Positions 39,901 through 54,432 are shown, counted from the first letter of the stretch. The stretch: 64,000 bases of DNA from Opitutus sp. (GCA_024707325.1 JANPZY010000001.1:186001-250000); one strand, 5' to 3'. Translations and numbers: made by a program. The notes: generated by a model from the letters alone, not told the origin.

Positions 39901-41089
39901 GACGGCGGATGATGAACGGCTCGAAAAGGACGAGCGCCATCTTCTTCGGCAGACCGCACTGGTTGAGCTTGAGCTCAGGACCGATGACGATGACCGAACG
40001 ACCAGAGTAGTCGACGCGCTTACCGAGAAGGTTCTGGCGGAAACGACCCTGCTTGCCCTTGAGCATATCCGAAAGGGACTTCAAGGGGCGGTTGCCGGCA
40101 CCCGTGACGGGGCGGCCGTGACGGCCGTTATCGAAGAGCGCGTCAACCGCTTCCTGCAGCATGCGCTTTTCGTTGTGGATGATCACATCCGGCGTCTTCA
40201 GCTGCATCAAATTCCGCAGACGGTTGTTGCGGTTGATGACGCGGCGATAGAGGTCGTTGAGGTCGGAGGTCGCGAAACGGCCACCTTCGAGCGGAACGAG
40301 CGGACGGAGGTCCGGCGGAATAACCGGGAGCACTTCGAGCACCATCCACTCCGGACGGCTGTTCGAGTGAATGAAGCCTTGGATGACCTTCAGACGCTTC
40401 GAGAGCTTCTTTTTGATCTGCTTCGATTTCGTCGCCCGCATCTGCTCCTGCAGCTCGGTGACGGTGGTCTCCATGTCGGTGCGCACGAGCGCATCGCGGA
40501 CAGCCTCGGCGCCCATTTTGGCGACGAAGGAATCGTCACCGTATTCGTCGATCGCCTGGCGGTATTCGGTGTCGGTGAGGAGCTGGTGCTTCTCGAGCGG
40601 GGTCTTGCCCGGATCGATCACCATGTAGTTCTCGTAGTAGATCACGCGCTCGAGAGAACGCGCGGTCATGTCGAGCAAGAGACCGAGGCGGCTCGGCATG
40701 CTCTTGAGGAACCAGATGTGCGCGACCGGAACGGCGAGCTCGATGTGGCCCATGCGTTCGCGGCGGACGCGCGCGATCGTCACTTCCACGCCGCAGCGAT
40801 CGCAGATGACGTCCTTGTATTTGATGCGCTTGTATTTTCCGCACGCGCACTCGTAGTCGCGCACCGGGCCGAAGATCTTTTGGCAGAAAAGGCCACCCGG
40901 CTCGGGCTTGAAGGTGCGGTAATTGATCGTTTCGGGATTCTTGACCTCGCCCTTCGACCATTTGCGGATGGTCTCGGGCGAAGCGACCGTGATCGACACG
41001 CAATCGAACGCGTTTTCCTCGAGACCGAGCGCGTTCCGGGTCTCCTCGCGAGCGGAGGAGGCGGCGATGTCATTGGGTTGAATGCTCAT
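36941..41089 (-). CDS. rpoC: RNA polymerase beta' subunit
   Basis: 1382 residues, full length. N-terminal zinc ribbon [20 protein letters not shown] with CDRCG; active-site [20 protein letters not shown] (three Asp chelating Mg); second zinc site near [15 protein letters not shown] and the bridge/trigger region [24 protein letters not shown]. Downstream of rpoB by 49 nt. No lineage insertion of large size is apparent. Confidence 0.98.
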   Translation of the reverse strand: MSIQPNDIAASSAREETRNALGLEENAFDCVSITVASPETIRKWSKGEVKNPETINYRTFKPEPGGLFCQKIFGPVRDYECACGKYKRIKYKDVICDRCGVEVTIARVRRERMGHIELAVPVAHIWFLKSMPSRLGLLLDMTARSLERVIYYENYMVIDPGKTPLEKHQLLTDTEYRQAIDEYGDDSFVAKMGAEAVRDALVRTDMETTVTELQEQMRATKSKQIKKKLSKRLKVIQGFIHSNSRPEWMVLEVLPVIPPDLRPLVPLEGGRFATSDLNDLYRRVINRNNRLRNLMQLKTPDVIIHNEKRMLQEAVDALFDNGRHGRPVTGAGNRPLKSLSDMLKGKQGRFRQNLLGKRVDYSGRSVIVIGPELKLNQCGLPKKMALVLFEPFIIRRLKELGFVHTVRGARKMIEKKSPEVWDILEEVTKGHPVLLNRAPTLHRLSIQAFEPVLIEGEAIRVHPLVCTAYNADFDGDQMAVHVPLSLEAILECKLLMMATSNIFSPSSGKPILTPSQDIVLGAYYLTIEPRKKPAKGERVPLLSGLQEVLYAVADGALRKHDWVEVPNPDFGKETVYGNKDKKVLRTTVGRVIFNQIWPSGLGFVNFPVPKGKLGDLILNTHKIVGNQATVETLDRLKELGFQTAFQAGISIGIDDMIIPEAKKEIVAETRKKIAEVEGQFNKGIITEGERKNKVIDLWTGTTDRIAKEVFAKLENNDGRNEVNPVYIMMDSGARGNKQQVRQLCGTRGLMAKPSGEIIERPILSSFREGLTVLEYFISTHGARKGLADTALKTADAGYLTRKLCDVAMDVVIAEDDCGSRDGVWKKAIFEGDDEIVGLRERVVGRFSSDDVFNPLNPSELLVGSGELITEEIALKIEEVGIERVKVMSPLTSTSTTGIDAKSYGINPATGKVAKAGDSVGIIAAQSIGEPGTQLTMRTFHIGGVASGGFKTPEIRVRSSGVVKYRGLRLVETAEGGSIVLNKTGTIQIVDAEDKELETYNIVVGSFLHVGDGEKIEKGEVLAQWDPYNIPVLSEKGGTLAFKDMIPGVTVKRELDEASGRIATVVIEHKEDLNPQIEVRDAKGKPLSAYSIPVGAQIAVNEGDIIQPGALLAKTPRQASKTKDITGGLPRVAELFEARRPKDAAEMSRIDGIVSFEGTVRGKRKLVVKNEETGQEEEHLIPTGKHIIVQPGDVVHKGQHLTEGSADPHEILEILGPSALYDFLISQVQEVYRLQGVTINDKHIEIIIRQMLRKVRITDPGDTENFWGEQVDRSAFLAENKRIEAAGGKPAEAEPILLGITKASLETESFISAASFQETTRVLTDASTLGKVDLLKGFKENVIMGHLIPAGTGLPRHKNLKITLPFGADLPTEEVPVVASEAS

Positions 41090-41138
41090 TTAATTTCTCC
41101 CTGTAGTTGTGAAAAGGATACGCGGGGTGCCGGCGGCA

Positions 41139-44919
<3,781 letters not shown>

Positions 44920-45011
44920 GAGAGTTCCCTATGAAGGATTGGGCAAAAAGAGACAAAGCGCCGCCGTCAGCAGACGAGGCGCAAGACTAACAAAAGAACG
45001 GAAGAGGAAAA

Positions 45012-45050
45012 GGCAAAGGACAGGCCGCGCACCGGCACGGCCTGTCCCGA
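45012..45050 (-). terminator. hairpin in the rplL-rpoB spacer (possible attenuator)
   Basis: On the minus strand GACAGGCCG, about 12 nt, CGGCCTGTC, followed by CTTTGCCTTTTCC. A 9-bp perfect stem in the 170-nt spacer between rplL and rpoB with a U-rich but interrupted tail. Position matches the attenuator or RNA-processing site that lowers rpoBC relative to L12 in other bacteria; the role here is inferred. Confidence 0.5.
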
Positions 45051-45089
45051 AGGAATCGGAAGTTGTGCGAGTAAAATCGCCAAGCGGTC

Positions 45090-45476
45090 TTACTTCAGCT
45101 CGACCTTGGCACCAGCCGCTTCGAGCTTCTTCTTGAGCTCCTCGGCTTCGGCCTTGGCGACGTTCTCCTTGACCGGCTTCGGAGCGCCCTCGACCAGGTC
45201 CTTGGCCTCTTTGAGACCCAGGCCGGTGATGGCACGGACTTCCTTGATGACGCCGATCTTGTTCGCGCCGGCGTCAGCGAGGACGACGGTGAACTCGGTC
45301 TGAGCCTCAGCGGCAGGAGCAGCGCCAGCGGCCGCGCCACCCGCGGGAGCGGCGGCGACAGCAGCAGCGGCGGAAACGCCCCACTTGCCTTCGAGGTCCT
45401 TGACGAGGGCGGCGAGGTCCAAAACGGACTGCGCGGACAGCCACTCGATGACTTGTTCTTTGGTGATGTTGCTCAT
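45090..45476 (-). CDS. rplL: 50S ribosomal protein L7/L12
   Basis: 128 residues. N-terminal dimerisation part ([20 protein letters not shown]), Ala-rich hinge (about 35-55), and C-terminal domain [30 protein letters not shown], which recruits translational GTPases. The 145-nt spacer to rplJ contains a short GC hairpin and the AAGGAAAG ribosome site of this gene. Confidence 0.97.
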   Translation of the reverse strand: MSNITKEQVIEWLSAQSVLDLAALVKDLEGKWGVSAAAAVAAAPAGGAAAGAAPAAEAQTEFTVVLADAGANKIGVIKEVRAITGLGLKEAKDLVEGAPKPVKENVAKAEAEELKKKLEAAGAKVELK

Positions 45477-45621
45477 GTTGACTTTCCTTGGGCGACTAGC
45501 GGCAGCGGGAGTGCTGCGCGTTTAAGAGACGTATCTCCTAGCCTGCCTCGTTGGATTTTGCTTCCCGGCGCTCGTCGTCCGGAGACGCGGCGCCGAAATT
45601 GGGTTAATGGGTTGGTTGAGT

Positions 45622-46119
45622 TTAGGCGGCAGGAGCAGCAGGCTCCTCCTTCTTGACCTTGGCGTCGAGCACGCGAACGAAAGCCGCGGCGTTGCTGGTG
45701 AGAAGGCCGAGGAACTGCGCACGGAGGGCCTCGAACGGGGGCAGATCAGCGATCTGCGACAGTTCGGCCGCCGTGACGATCTTCTTCTCCATCACGCCGA
45801 CCTTGATCTCCACCTTCTGCTTGTCGGTGAAGAACTTCTTGAGGACCTTGGCAACGCCGGCGGAGTTGTTGCCGCCTACGACGATCGCGGTCTGGCCGAT
45901 CAGCGCTTCGTCGAATTCCGGCAGGCCAAGGGCCTTGGCCGCGACGCGAAGCGAGCTGTTCTTCACCACGTGGAACTCGGCGTTGTGCGCCGCGAGCTGG
46001 TTGCGGAGATCAGCCGTCTCACCGACGGTCAACTTGGTGAAGTTCGCGAGGATGACGTAGTCGGACTTCTTCAGGTGCCCGCTGACTTCGTCGATCAGGT
46101 ATTGTTTTTCTGCTCTCAT
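45622..46119 (-). CDS. rplJ: 50S ribosomal protein L10
   Basis: 165 residues. RAEKQYLIDEVSGHLKKSDY at the start, then FHVVKNSSLRVAAKALGLPE and the C-terminal L12-binding helix ending DAKVKKEEPAAPAA. Twelve nt after rplA. Confidence 0.96.
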   Translation of the reverse strand: MRAEKQYLIDEVSGHLKKSDYVILANFTKLTVGETADLRNQLAAHNAEFHVVKNSSLRVAAKALGLPEFDEALIGQTAIVVGGNNSAGVAKVLKKFFTDKQKVEIKVGVMEKKIVTAAELSQIADLPPFEALRAQFLGLLTSNAAAFVRVLDAKVKKEEPAAPAA

Positions 46120-46131
46120 GGTCGGGGCTCC

Positions 46132-46830
46132 TTAGTATTTGTTGAATTCGCTCGAGGCGACCTTCACCGCCGGGCTCATGCTCGCGGAGATGGTGACGCT
46201 CTTGATGAATTGGCCGCCCTTGAAGGTCGTGGGCTTGGCTTTGCCGATCGCATCAACAACCGACTGGGCATTCTCCAGAATCTGCGCGGTGGTGAAGGAG
46301 CGCTTGCCGATGCCGACGCCGATGTTGGCGGTCTTGTCCATCTTGAACTCCACACGGCCGGCCTTCACGGCCTTGATGCCCGCCACGATATCGTCGGTGA
46401 CGGTGCCGGACTTCGGGTTCGGCATGAGGCCCTTGGGACCGAGCACGCGAGCGAGCGTGCGGACCTTCTTCATCGCTTCCGTGGTCGCGATGGCGACGTC
46501 GAAGTCGAGCCAACCTTCGTTGACCTTGGCCATCATATCATCGAGGCCCGCGTGATCCGCGCCGGCGTCCAGCGCCTTTTGGGCATCGTCGGTGAAGACG
46601 AGCACGCGCACCTTCTTGCCGGACCCATTCGGGAGAGGCGTGGTGCCGCGGACATTTTGTTCGCCAGACGTCGCGTCGACGCCGAGGCGGAACGAAAGCT
46701 CGACGGTTTCGTCGAACTTGGCTTTCGGGAACTTCGCGAGAACCTCCACCGCTTCCGCGAGGGGATACTCCTTGGTGAGATCAGCGACCTTGACGGCGCT
46801 GTTGTAGCGTTTGCTGTGCGTTTTGGGCAT
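46132..46830 (-). CDS. rplA: 50S ribosomal protein L1
   Basis: 232 residues. PNGSGKKVRVLVFTDDAQKA and LGPKGLMPNPKSGTVTDDIV are the L1 signature segments. Forms the E-site L1 stalk and in many bacteria autoregulates the L11 operon. Confidence 0.97.
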   Translation of the reverse strand: MPKTHSKRYNSAVKVADLTKEYPLAEAVEVLAKFPKAKFDETVELSFRLGVDATSGEQNVRGTTPLPNGSGKKVRVLVFTDDAQKALDAGADHAGLDDMMAKVNEGWLDFDVAIATTEAMKKVRTLARVLGPKGLMPNPKSGTVTDDIVAGIKAVKAGRVEFKMDKTANIGVGIGKRSFTTAQILENAQSVVDAIGKAKPTTFKGGQFIKSVTISASMSPAVKVASSEFNKY

Positions 46831-46892
46831 TTATTTCTCCTTGCGGTGCGAACGTCCGTGAGGACTCCCGCGATGAGCGTTGCTGAACAAAA

Positions 46893-47318
46893 TTAGTCGA
46901 CGACCTCGATGCCCATGTTGCGGGCGGTGCCAGCGATGATCTTGATGCCGGCTTCCTCGTCCTTCGCGTTCATGTCGGCCTTCTTGATCTTCCAGATCTC
47001 GGCGAGCTGCTTGCGCGTGACCTTGCCGACCTTGTCCTGGTTGGGCTTGGCCGAACCGGAGGCGATGTTGGCGGCCTTCTTCAGGAGCACCGAAGCCGGC
47101 GGGGACTTGAGGATGAAAGTGAAGCTCTTGTCGGTGTAGACCGTGATCACGACCGGCAGGATCATGCCGTTCTGATCCTTGGTGCGGGCGTTGAAGTCTT
47201 TGCAGAACGCCATGATGTTGACGCCCTGAGCACCGAGCGCAGGACCGACCGGGGGCGCGGGATTCGCAGCACCGGCGGGCAGTTGGAGGCGGATGTAGCC
47301 TTGGATTTTCTTGGCCAT
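46893..47318 (-). CDS. rplK: 50S ribosomal protein L11
   Basis: 141 residues, usual length. [40 protein letters not shown] then [15 protein letters not shown]. GTPase-associated centre component and thiostrepton target. Confidence 0.97.
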   Translation of the reverse strand: MAKKIQGYIRLQLPAGAANPAPPVGPALGAQGVNIMAFCKDFNARTKDQNGMILPVVITVYTDKSFTFILKSPPASVLLKKAANIASGSAKPNQDKVGKVTRKQLAEIWKIKKADMNAKDEEAGIKIIAGTARNMGIEVVD

Positions 47319-47326
47319 ACGAGGAG

Positions 47327-47402
47327 TTTGGATTTTCGATTATACTGCTTTCGATTCAGGGATTCCGACCGGCCCGAGGCTGGCTGAAATCGAAAATCCA
47401 AA
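47327..47402. repeat. inverted-repeat intergenic element, copy 2 (nusG-rplK spacer)
   Basis: Perfect 15-bp arms TTTGGATTTTCGATT (47327-47341) and AATCGAAAATCCAAA (47388-47402) around a 46-nt loop containing TTTCGATTCAGGGATTCC. Same vocabulary as the element at 18161-18232 (ATCGAAAATCCAAAATCG words), in a 104-nt spacer. Confidence 0.75.
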
Positions 47403-47422
47403 ATCGAAAAAAATTGATTCGA

Positions 47423-48001
47423 TTACTCGGTGTTGCGTTGCACCTGCCAGTATTCGAGTTCGACCGGCGTGAATCGGCCGAAGATGGAAACGGAAATCTT
47501 GAGCTTGCCGCGCTCCGGATCGATTTCGTCGATGCGGCCGGTGAGCGAGGCGAAAGCACCGTCGGTGATCTTCACTTCTTCGCCGACCAAGTATTGAACC
47601 TTCGGCACTTCCTTGCCGTTGGCTGCTTCGATGCGGGCAAAGATCTCATCCACATCCGCCTGCTTCAATGCAGCCGGGCGGTCTCCGCCGACGAACCCGA
47701 TCACGCCGGCGACTTCCTTCACGAAATACCATGGGCGGTTGATCACCTTGCCGTCGTCTCCATACAGACGCATCTGAATAAAGACGTAACCAGGATACAG
47801 CTTCCGGACCTTGGTGCTCTTCTTGCCGTTTTTAACCTCCGAAACGACCTCCGTCGGCAGCAGAACCTCGAAGATATACTCGTCGAGTTCCTCGGCCTTT
47901 TTGAACTTCTCGATGTAGTTCTTCACCTTGTTCTCCTGGCCGGAGAGCGTGTGAAGGGCGAACCACTGGGCGCCGGCGGGCGCGGTCGTTTGGGCGGACA
48001 T
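47423..48001 (-). CDS. nusG: transcription termination/antitermination protein NusG
   Basis: 192 residues. N-terminal NGN domain (AQWFALHTLSGQENKVKNYI, then YPGYVFIQMRLYGDDGKVIN RPWYFV) and C-terminal KOW domain (VGEEVKITDGAFASLTGRID EI). Links RNA polymerase to Rho or S10. Ten nt after secE. Confidence 0.96.
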   Translation of the reverse strand: MSAQTTAPAGAQWFALHTLSGQENKVKNYIEKFKKAEELDEYIFEVLLPTEVVSEVKNGKKSTKVRKLYPGYVFIQMRLYGDDGKVINRPWYFVKEVAGVIGFVGGDRPAALKQADVDEIFARIEAANGKEVPKVQYLVGEEVKITDGAFASLTGRIDEIDPERGKLKISVSIFGRFTPVELEYWQVQRNTE

Positions 48002-48011
48002 GAGGCGGTCG

Positions 48012-48215
48012 TTAGTTGACCATCTTCGTGAACAGGTCCACGAATTGGTAGAGGGAGAAATCGCTGATGCTCGTGAAAACGCCGAGAATGACCGCGGCGA
48101 CGACGACGATCACCGTGGAGTCGCGGAGCTCGGGCATGGTCGGCCAGGAGGCCTTTTTGAGCTCATCCACAGTTTCGATCGCGAAGATGCGCACGGAGCG
48201 GAACGGGTTTTTCAT
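48012..48215 (-). CDS. secE: protein translocase subunit SecE
   Basis: 67 residues from the ATG at 48215; an open frame 45 nt longer would run into tRNA-Trp. One amphipathic helix (FAIETVDELKKASWPTMPEL, with the conserved WP) and one membrane helix (TVIVVVAAVILGVFTSISDF). The minimal one-helix SecE partner of SecY. Confidence 0.94.
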   Translation of the reverse strand: MKNPFRSVRIFAIETVDELKKASWPTMPELRDSTVIVVVAAVILGVFTSISDFSLYQFVDLFTKMVN

Positions 48216-48230
48216 GGGAGACTGGAAATT

Positions 48231-48306
48231 TGGCAGGCGCGGAGGGAATCGAACCCCCAACCAACGGTTTTGGAGACCGCTACTCTACCAATTGAGCTAC
48301 ACGCCT
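48231..48306 (-). tRNA. tRNA-Trp (anticodon CCA)
   Basis: 76-nt cloverleaf. Acceptor AGGCGTG / CGCGCCT, D arm GCTCAATTGGTAGAGT, anticodon arm GCGGT-CTCCAAA-ACCGT with CCA, T arm GGGGGTTCGATTCCCTC, and an encoded 3' CCA. Located in the tuf-secE spacer, as in many bacteria. Confidence 0.96.
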
Positions 48307-48387
48307 GTGGGAAACTATTTCTAGACGACACCGCCGAGACCCCTGAACGAGGCCTCGGCGAGTCGGAATTCAGATAGCTGACGAGCC

Positions 48388-49578
<1,191 letters not shown>

Positions 49579-49660
49579 GGGAGTTAGGAGACGTGATTTA
49601 GTTGGATAGACTGTTTTGACCTCTATTTTAACGTCGCGGAAGTCACGCGACGTCTGACCC

Positions 49661-49736
49661 TGGAGCCCAGAACCGGATTTGAACCGGCGACCTCGTCCTT
49701 ACCAAGGACGTGCTCTGCCAACTGAGCTATCTGGGC
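49661..49736 (-). tRNA. tRNA-Thr (anticodon GGT)
   Basis: 76-nt cloverleaf. Acceptor GCCCAGA / TCTGGGC, D arm TAGCTCAGTTGGCAGAGCA, anticodon arm CGTCC-TTGGTAA-GGACG with GGT, T arm CCGGTTCAAATCCGG, discriminator T and an encoded CCA. First gene of the supercluster, 82 nt before tuf. Confidence 0.96.
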
Positions 49737-49774
49737 AGACCGAGGGAGGGATCAAAAAACGAAAAAGAGCGAAG

Positions 49775-49803
49775 AAAGTGCGCTCCGGAAAAATACCCGT
49801 CAA
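49775..49803 (-). promoter_or_regulatory. candidate promoter for tRNA-Thr/tuf
   Basis: On the minus strand TTGACG (49803-49798), 17 nt, then CACTTT (49780-49775), about 38 nt before the tRNA 5' end. The -35 is near consensus, the -10 is weak. The position upstream of a tRNA-tuf transcript makes it plausible; not proven. Confidence 0.35.
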
Positions 49804-49830
49804 CAGCAAACTTGACGATTCGCTCGAAAT

Positions 49831-50562
49831 CTACGGTCCGACGCAGATTCGATACATTCCGGGTCGCAAACGCTCGCCGACGCGGAGCGTTTTCAACAGA
49901 TAGTTCTCAAAGTAACGGTCCACCTCCGCGACCGTCGAGCTTTCAATGAGCACTGCTGGGCGAACGACACCTTGAACCCCGACGGTGACCAGAAATTCCA
50001 ATGGCTGCCAGCCGACGTCGCCCGGTGGTCGCGCTTCGGGCAAATCCTGCGCCAGTAGCCGTCGGCCATCGCCTGCACGCAGTATCTCCACGAAAGCCCC
50101 GCGGGCACGAAGCACCGGCACCTCACTCTCCCGCTCACCAAAACCCAGCATCGGTCGGGTGGTTTTTTCGACCGCAAACGCATCCACGCCTCGCGTCGGC
50201 GTCTGGATCGGTTCCGGAAAACTCAGCCCCAGCCCCGAATCCTTGAAGACAAACTTCGACGCATACGGCTGGAACGCCCCAACCGGGTCGCGGCGCACCG
50301 AGGCCGGCATCGCGTCTTCCGTCGCATTCCACCGCGTCGGCAAAAACAACGGCGTCGGATCGCGAAACATCGCTTCTTCGTTCAGCAACGCGTCCGAGGT
50401 CTTCGCCAGCACCAGCGGTGGACGCTTTTCCGCCGCGTCATTCGAGGAAGCGATCTGCCCCACCCGCGGCGCACCAAAAAGCAGCACGAGCAATGCGAGC
50501 ACCGGCGCAGCCAGAGCCGCAGCCACGAGCCAGGTGCTCCAACTGCTTTCGGGCCACTTCAT
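49831..50562 (-). CDS. TonB-like energy-transduction protein
   Basis: 243 residues: an N-terminal anchor (STWLVAAALAAPVLALLVLL, about 9-30), a Pro-rich region, and a C-terminal region (about 165-243) PPGDVGWQPLEFLVTVGVQG VVRPAVLIESSTVAEVDRYF with the V-x-G-V-V-x-P-x-V-L-x-S-S layout of TonB C-terminal domains. It overlaps exbD by 4 nt, last in the TPR-exbB-exbD operon. Family call rests on architecture and neighbours; sequence similarity is weak. Confidence 0.6.
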   Translation of the reverse strand: MKWPESSWSTWLVAAALAAPVLALLVLLFGAPRVGQIASSNDAAEKRPPLVLAKTSDALLNEEAMFRDPTPLFLPTRWNATEDAMPASVRRDPVGAFQPYASKFVFKDSGLGLSFPEPIQTPTRGVDAFAVEKTTRPMLGFGERESEVPVLRARGAFVEILRAGDGRRLLAQDLPEARPPGDVGWQPLEFLVTVGVQGVVRPAVLIESSTVAEVDRYFENYLLKTLRVGERLRPGMYRICVGP

Positions 50563-51009
50563 TTCGCAGACTTGGCCGAGTCTACGGAGCGATCCTCCGC
50601 CCCGACCACGACGCGCACGAACCCCGCCGCCTGCGCCAGGCTCGTAATCTCCGTGATCTGCTCGACCGGCACGCCCACGCTTGCGCGCACGAGCAACGTC
50701 GGTTGATGCGAGCGGCGCGCCTGTTGCCGTAGCCAGTCGCCGAGCTGCGCCATGTTCAACAGTCCGTCAGCGAACACCTGGCCCGAAGGCAGCACGCTGA
50801 TCACATGCTCCGCCGGCGCCGCACCCGCGCGCGAGCCAGCCATCGTGGGAATTTGGAAATCCACCCCCCAGTCCAGGCGCCAGCACGAAGCGCGACCCGA
50901 ATAGCATGAAAAACAGCACCAGTGCGCCGACGTTCACGAAGAACAGCGCGTCCATGCTGCGCGGCGGCGGCGAGAGCCGCGATGAAAGTTGGAGAGGGCG
51001 CGTGATCAC
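50559..51009 (-). CDS. exbD: ExbD/TolR-like protein, frame broken by one extra base
   Basis: 149 residues after correction. The N-terminus has the proton-channel helix MDALFFVNVGALVLFFMLFG; ExbD normally has an Asp in it, and here D19 sits just before the helix (RSMDALFF). At the C6 run 50864-50869 (G6 minus strand) one base is extra: dropping it turns GLGGGFPNS into GLGVDFQIPTMAGSRAGAAP and joins the periplasmic domain HVISVLPSGQVFADGLLNMA. ATGA overlaps with both exbB and the TonB-like gene. Confidence 0.72.
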
Positions 51010-51692
51010 GATTGCGTGGGCTTCGAGGCCGGTGCGTCCACACCGCTTTGCTCGCCGCCTGCCGTCGGCAGGTTGTCCCTGTATTCAGTAAGCAAATACC
51101 GGATGATCTCGTTGCCCGCCCACTCCATGTCGCGGACGATCGCGCGCACCCGGCCGTTCAAAAAGTGATGAGCCAAGTGAGTCGGGATCGCGAGCATCAG
51201 ACTGCCCGCCGTCGCCAGCAGCGCCTGCCACATGCCCGCCGAAAGCGCGCTCGCGGTCATGTAGTCGCGCTCGAATTCCACGAAGGTCGTCACCATGCCG
51301 AGCACGGTGCCGAGCAAACCCACGAGCGGCGCCACCTGCGCGATCGCCGCGAGTCCGCCAAGCCGGCGCTCGAGCGCGGGCAACTCCACCACTCCGGCCT
51401 CCTGCACGTAATAACGCAGCGTCTCCGCATCGTCGTCCGCGTGCAGCAATGCGGCTTTCACGATCGCCGCGACCGGGCCCGGCGTTTCCTCGCACACGGT
51501 CAACGCCTCGACGATGCGGCGTTTCGCGAGGATGTTCTTGATGCCGCTGATAAACGACGTGGAGCGAATCTGCCCGCGGTGCAGATAGAGCGCGCGTTCG
51601 GCGAAGAGCATGAGCGCGAGCAGCCCCAAGAGGAGCAGCACCCACATGATCGGGCCGCCTTTGGCGAACAAACTGAAATCGAGCATCGTCAT
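51006..51692 (-). CDS. exbB: ExbB/MotA/TolQ-type proton channel
   Basis: 228 residues with three membrane segments: IMWVLLLLGLLALMLFAERA near the N-terminus, LAAIAQVAPLVGLLGTVLGM VTTF, and ALLATAGSLMLAIPTHLAHH FL. The second contains the family signature AQVAPLVGLLGTVLGM. Uses the proton gradient to energise the TonB-like protein. 21 nt after the TPR gene. Confidence 0.88.
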   Translation of the reverse strand: MTMLDFSLFAKGGPIMWVLLLLGLLALMLFAERALYLHRGQIRSTSFISGIKNILAKRRIVEALTVCEETPGPVAAIVKAALLHADDDAETLRYYVQEAGVVELPALERRLGGLAAIAQVAPLVGLLGTVLGMVTTFVEFERDYMTASALSAGMWQALLATAGSLMLAIPTHLAHHFLNGRVRAIVRDMEWAGNEIIRYLLTEYRDNLPTAGGEQSGVDAPASKPTQS

Positions 51693-51713
51693 GAAGGGGA
51701 ATGTCTCTGCGGG

Positions 51714-54311
51714 TTACTTCGCGTCTCCGATCCCGTAGCGCGCCAAACGCGAGCGCGCGAGATTTTCACCGGGCAACCGGGTGCGCAGGATCAGCGACCA
51801 CGCTTCTTTCGCCTGCTCCAGTTTTTCCTGGCTTTCGAAAAGTCCACCGAGTTCGAGCAGTGTGCGCGTCATCCAATAACGTCCCTTCTCACCAAGCTGC
51901 TCCGCAAACGTCGCATCGAGCAGAAACGGATGCACCACGTCGCGCCACCACGCGGCTTCAGCTTGCCCGGTGCGGCCAAGCCGCGCCAGCAACCGGCCAA
52001 GATTATAACCGGCCTCCACGCGCGCATCGAGCGGCGCGTCCACGCGATCGCGCACGTGTTCGAACAACACCAACGCGCTTTCCGCATGCGCGGGCTGCGT
52101 GGCCGATTGCGCGTTGTGACACTGCGCCAGCGCGAGCTGGGCGAGCGCCACGTCTTCGCGCTGCGAATACTTGTTCACCAGATCTTCATAGGCGCGCTGC
52201 GCCTGCGGATACTGATTCAATCGACGCAGCAAATCGCCCTGACGAAGCCGGGCCGCAAACACGAGCTCGCTGTTCGGATAACGCCGCACGAGATCCTCGA
52301 TCAGCCGGTTCGCCTCGACGAGGTTCGAGTCCTGCCCGCGACGCTCCGCCTGCAGCGCCGCCTGCAAGAGCGCCATCGGCGCATACGGATGCTCCGGAAA
52401 ATCCTCCGCGAGTTTCGTGAGAAGCTGCTGCGCCTCCACCGCGTTGTCCTGACGCGCGTAGTAGTCCGCTTCGTCAAAATACGAATACACCGCGGCGTCC
52501 GAGCGCGGGAAATCCGCACGCACGCGTTTCAACTCCTCCAGCGCCTCGCGCTCGCGCTTCAGCGCAAACAAGGCCTGTGCGCGCAACAGCCCCGCCGAGC
52601 TCGCGATCTCGCTGCGCAAACTCGCCGGCGCGTCTTCGAGTTCGCCCGCGAGTCGATCGACGAGTTGCAGCGCCTGATCGGCCTGTCCCGACTCCGACGC
52701 GAGCTTCGCCTGCAACCACGCCATGCGCGCGCGTAGTTCCGGCGGCACTTCTGTGCGGGTCGCGAGCGGCCCCGACAACAACGCCTGCACGCGCGCAAAG
52801 GCCGCCGCGGTCTGCCCGCGCACCTGCAGCGCCCGCGCGAGATTCCACTCCGCCTGCCACCGGTTCACGGGATCGAACGCGGGATCCGCCGCCATCTCAT
52901 CGAGCACGCGCGCCGCAGGCTCGGGCGCATCCGCCTCGATCTCCGCCTGCACGCGTTGAAACATGAGTTCGCCGGGCGACACGCCCGCCGGCACTTCGCG
53001 CAACGCCGCCGCATACGCGTCCGCCGCCGCGCGAAAATCCCGCGCGCGATACCACGCTTCCGCCACGAGCACGCCGAGCGAGCCTCGCACCGCACCGTCG
53101 CTCAATTCGGCGCGAGCCTTCGACGCATTGTCCGCCGCCGAGCGATACCGCCGCTGCTCCCAGGCCGACTGCGTGAGCACGCCATAAGCGTGCGGTTTCA
53201 ACGGCGAACCAGGGAAACGCGCCAGCAACGTCCGCGCGTCCTCCTCCGCCTGCGAATAACCATCGAGCGTCTTCGTCGAGAGCGCGACCTCCGCGCGAAA
53301 CAACAGCAAATCCTCCAGCGCCGGATGCACGGGCGACGCTTCGACCAGCCGGTCGAGCTGCGCCCGAAACGCGGAACGCTGCGGCTCGCGTGCCGACGCC
53401 CGCGCGAGCAGGTGCAGCGCGATGCGTTGTTTCTCCAGATCCGAACCGCGATCCAGAAGTTGCTCGAGCGCCGCGCGGCCCGCTCCCGCCTGCGCTCCGG
53501 CGATCAAACCGAGCAGCAATCGCATGTCATCGAGCTCGGCGCGCTCCGCCGCCGGCAAAGTCGAGATTTCCCGTTGCAACAGCGTGATCGCTTCTTCCGT
53601 GCGGCCGAGTGCATCGAGCGTGGTCGCGTAGGTGCGCGCCATTTCGTAGCCAACCTTGCGGCCTTGATACTCCTGCCAACTCCGGCGCTGCGCCTCGGCC
53701 ATCGCCTCGGTCGCCACGCCCGATTTGAGCTGTGCTTGCGCGCGCTTGATTTGAAAACGTGCCTTCGCCTGCGCCGAAACCGCGCTGTCTTCCGCGCGGC
53801 CAAACTCCGTGCGCGCATACGACGAATCGCCGCCCGCTTCCGAGACGATCGCCTGCAAATAGTGCCACCAGCTGCGGTCCTCCGGCATCAGGTCCGCGCC
53901 GCGAACGCCCATCAGCGCGGTGCGCGCGGGCCCGAGTTGTTTCTGCGCCATCGCGACCAAGCCCGCGCGGAGATTCCACGCCGAATCTCTCGGACCGGTG
54001 TGCTCGTTGAGCATTTTTTCCGCCTCCGTGAACCGCCCCTCGTCGATCAACGCCGTCGTCAGTCCGAGCATCGCGGTCGTGGGATCCACGGAGCCGCTTT
54101 CCCACAATTCTCTATAAAGCACGGCCGCGACCGACGGAAATCCCAACTCCTGCGCTCGCTGCGCCGCGGCCAGCGTCACCACCCCGCTCGCCGCCGAGCG
54201 TTTCTGCGCGGCCGCCGGCACAAACGGCGAGGGCGGATTCAACGCCTCCTGTGCCGGGAGCGGCACCAGCGCGAGCAATGCGGAGACGACTAGAAATCTG
54301 CTGATACGCAT
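51714..54311 (-). CDS. large secreted TPR-repeat protein of the Exb operon
   Basis: 865 residues from the ATG at 54311, which opens a signal peptide (MRISRFLVVSALLALVPLPA); the open frame continues 65 codons further upstream without family sequence. Mostly helical repeats from about residue 60 to the end, including TPR-like units around FPGSPLKPHAYGVLTQSAWE, EDFPEHPYAPMALLQAALQA, RYPNSELVFAARLRQGDLLR and NKYSQREDVALAQLALAQCH. First in an operon with exbB, exbD and a tonB-like gene, so it is probably a periplasmic or outer-membrane partner of that complex, as CpoB/YbgF is for Tol-Pal. Confidence 0.75.
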   Translation of the reverse strand: MRISRFLVVSALLALVPLPAQEALNPPSPFVPAAAQKRSAASGVVTLAAAQRAQELGFPSVAAVLYRELWESGSVDPTTAMLGLTTALIDEGRFTEAEKMLNEHTGPRDSAWNLRAGLVAMAQKQLGPARTALMGVRGADLMPEDRSWWHYLQAIVSEAGGDSSYARTEFGRAEDSAVSAQAKARFQIKRAQAQLKSGVATEAMAEAQRRSWQEYQGRKVGYEMARTYATTLDALGRTEEAITLLQREISTLPAAERAELDDMRLLLGLIAGAQAGAGRAALEQLLDRGSDLEKQRIALHLLARASAREPQRSAFRAQLDRLVEASPVHPALEDLLLFRAEVALSTKTLDGYSQAEEDARTLLARFPGSPLKPHAYGVLTQSAWEQRRYRSAADNASKARAELSDGAVRGSLGVLVAEAWYRARDFRAAADAYAAALREVPAGVSPGELMFQRVQAEIEADAPEPAARVLDEMAADPAFDPVNRWQAEWNLARALQVRGQTAAAFARVQALLSGPLATRTEVPPELRARMAWLQAKLASESGQADQALQLVDRLAGELEDAPASLRSEIASSAGLLRAQALFALKREREALEELKRVRADFPRSDAAVYSYFDEADYYARQDNAVEAQQLLTKLAEDFPEHPYAPMALLQAALQAERRGQDSNLVEANRLIEDLVRRYPNSELVFAARLRQGDLLRRLNQYPQAQRAYEDLVNKYSQREDVALAQLALAQCHNAQSATQPAHAESALVLFEHVRDRVDAPLDARVEAGYNLGRLLARLGRTGQAEAAWWRDVVHPFLLDATFAEQLGEKGRYWMTRTLLELGGLFESQEKLEQAKEAWSLILRTRLPGENLARSRLARYGIGDAK

Positions 54312-54432
54312 GCGGACCGCGCCACGTTGCGTCGCACGTTGGAAACAATCAACCGCGTTGTAAAAACTTCGGCTCGCGCCGCTTTCTTGCGGTCGACACA
54401 TTTCTGGCGTTTCTGAGTCCCATTTACCCACC

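Noticed and set aside
48310..48387. terminator after tuf
   Set aside because: A GC stem (CGCCGAG / CTCGGCG) exists on the minus strand but lacks a U-tract, and tRNA-Trp and secE follow closely, so read-through is more likely.
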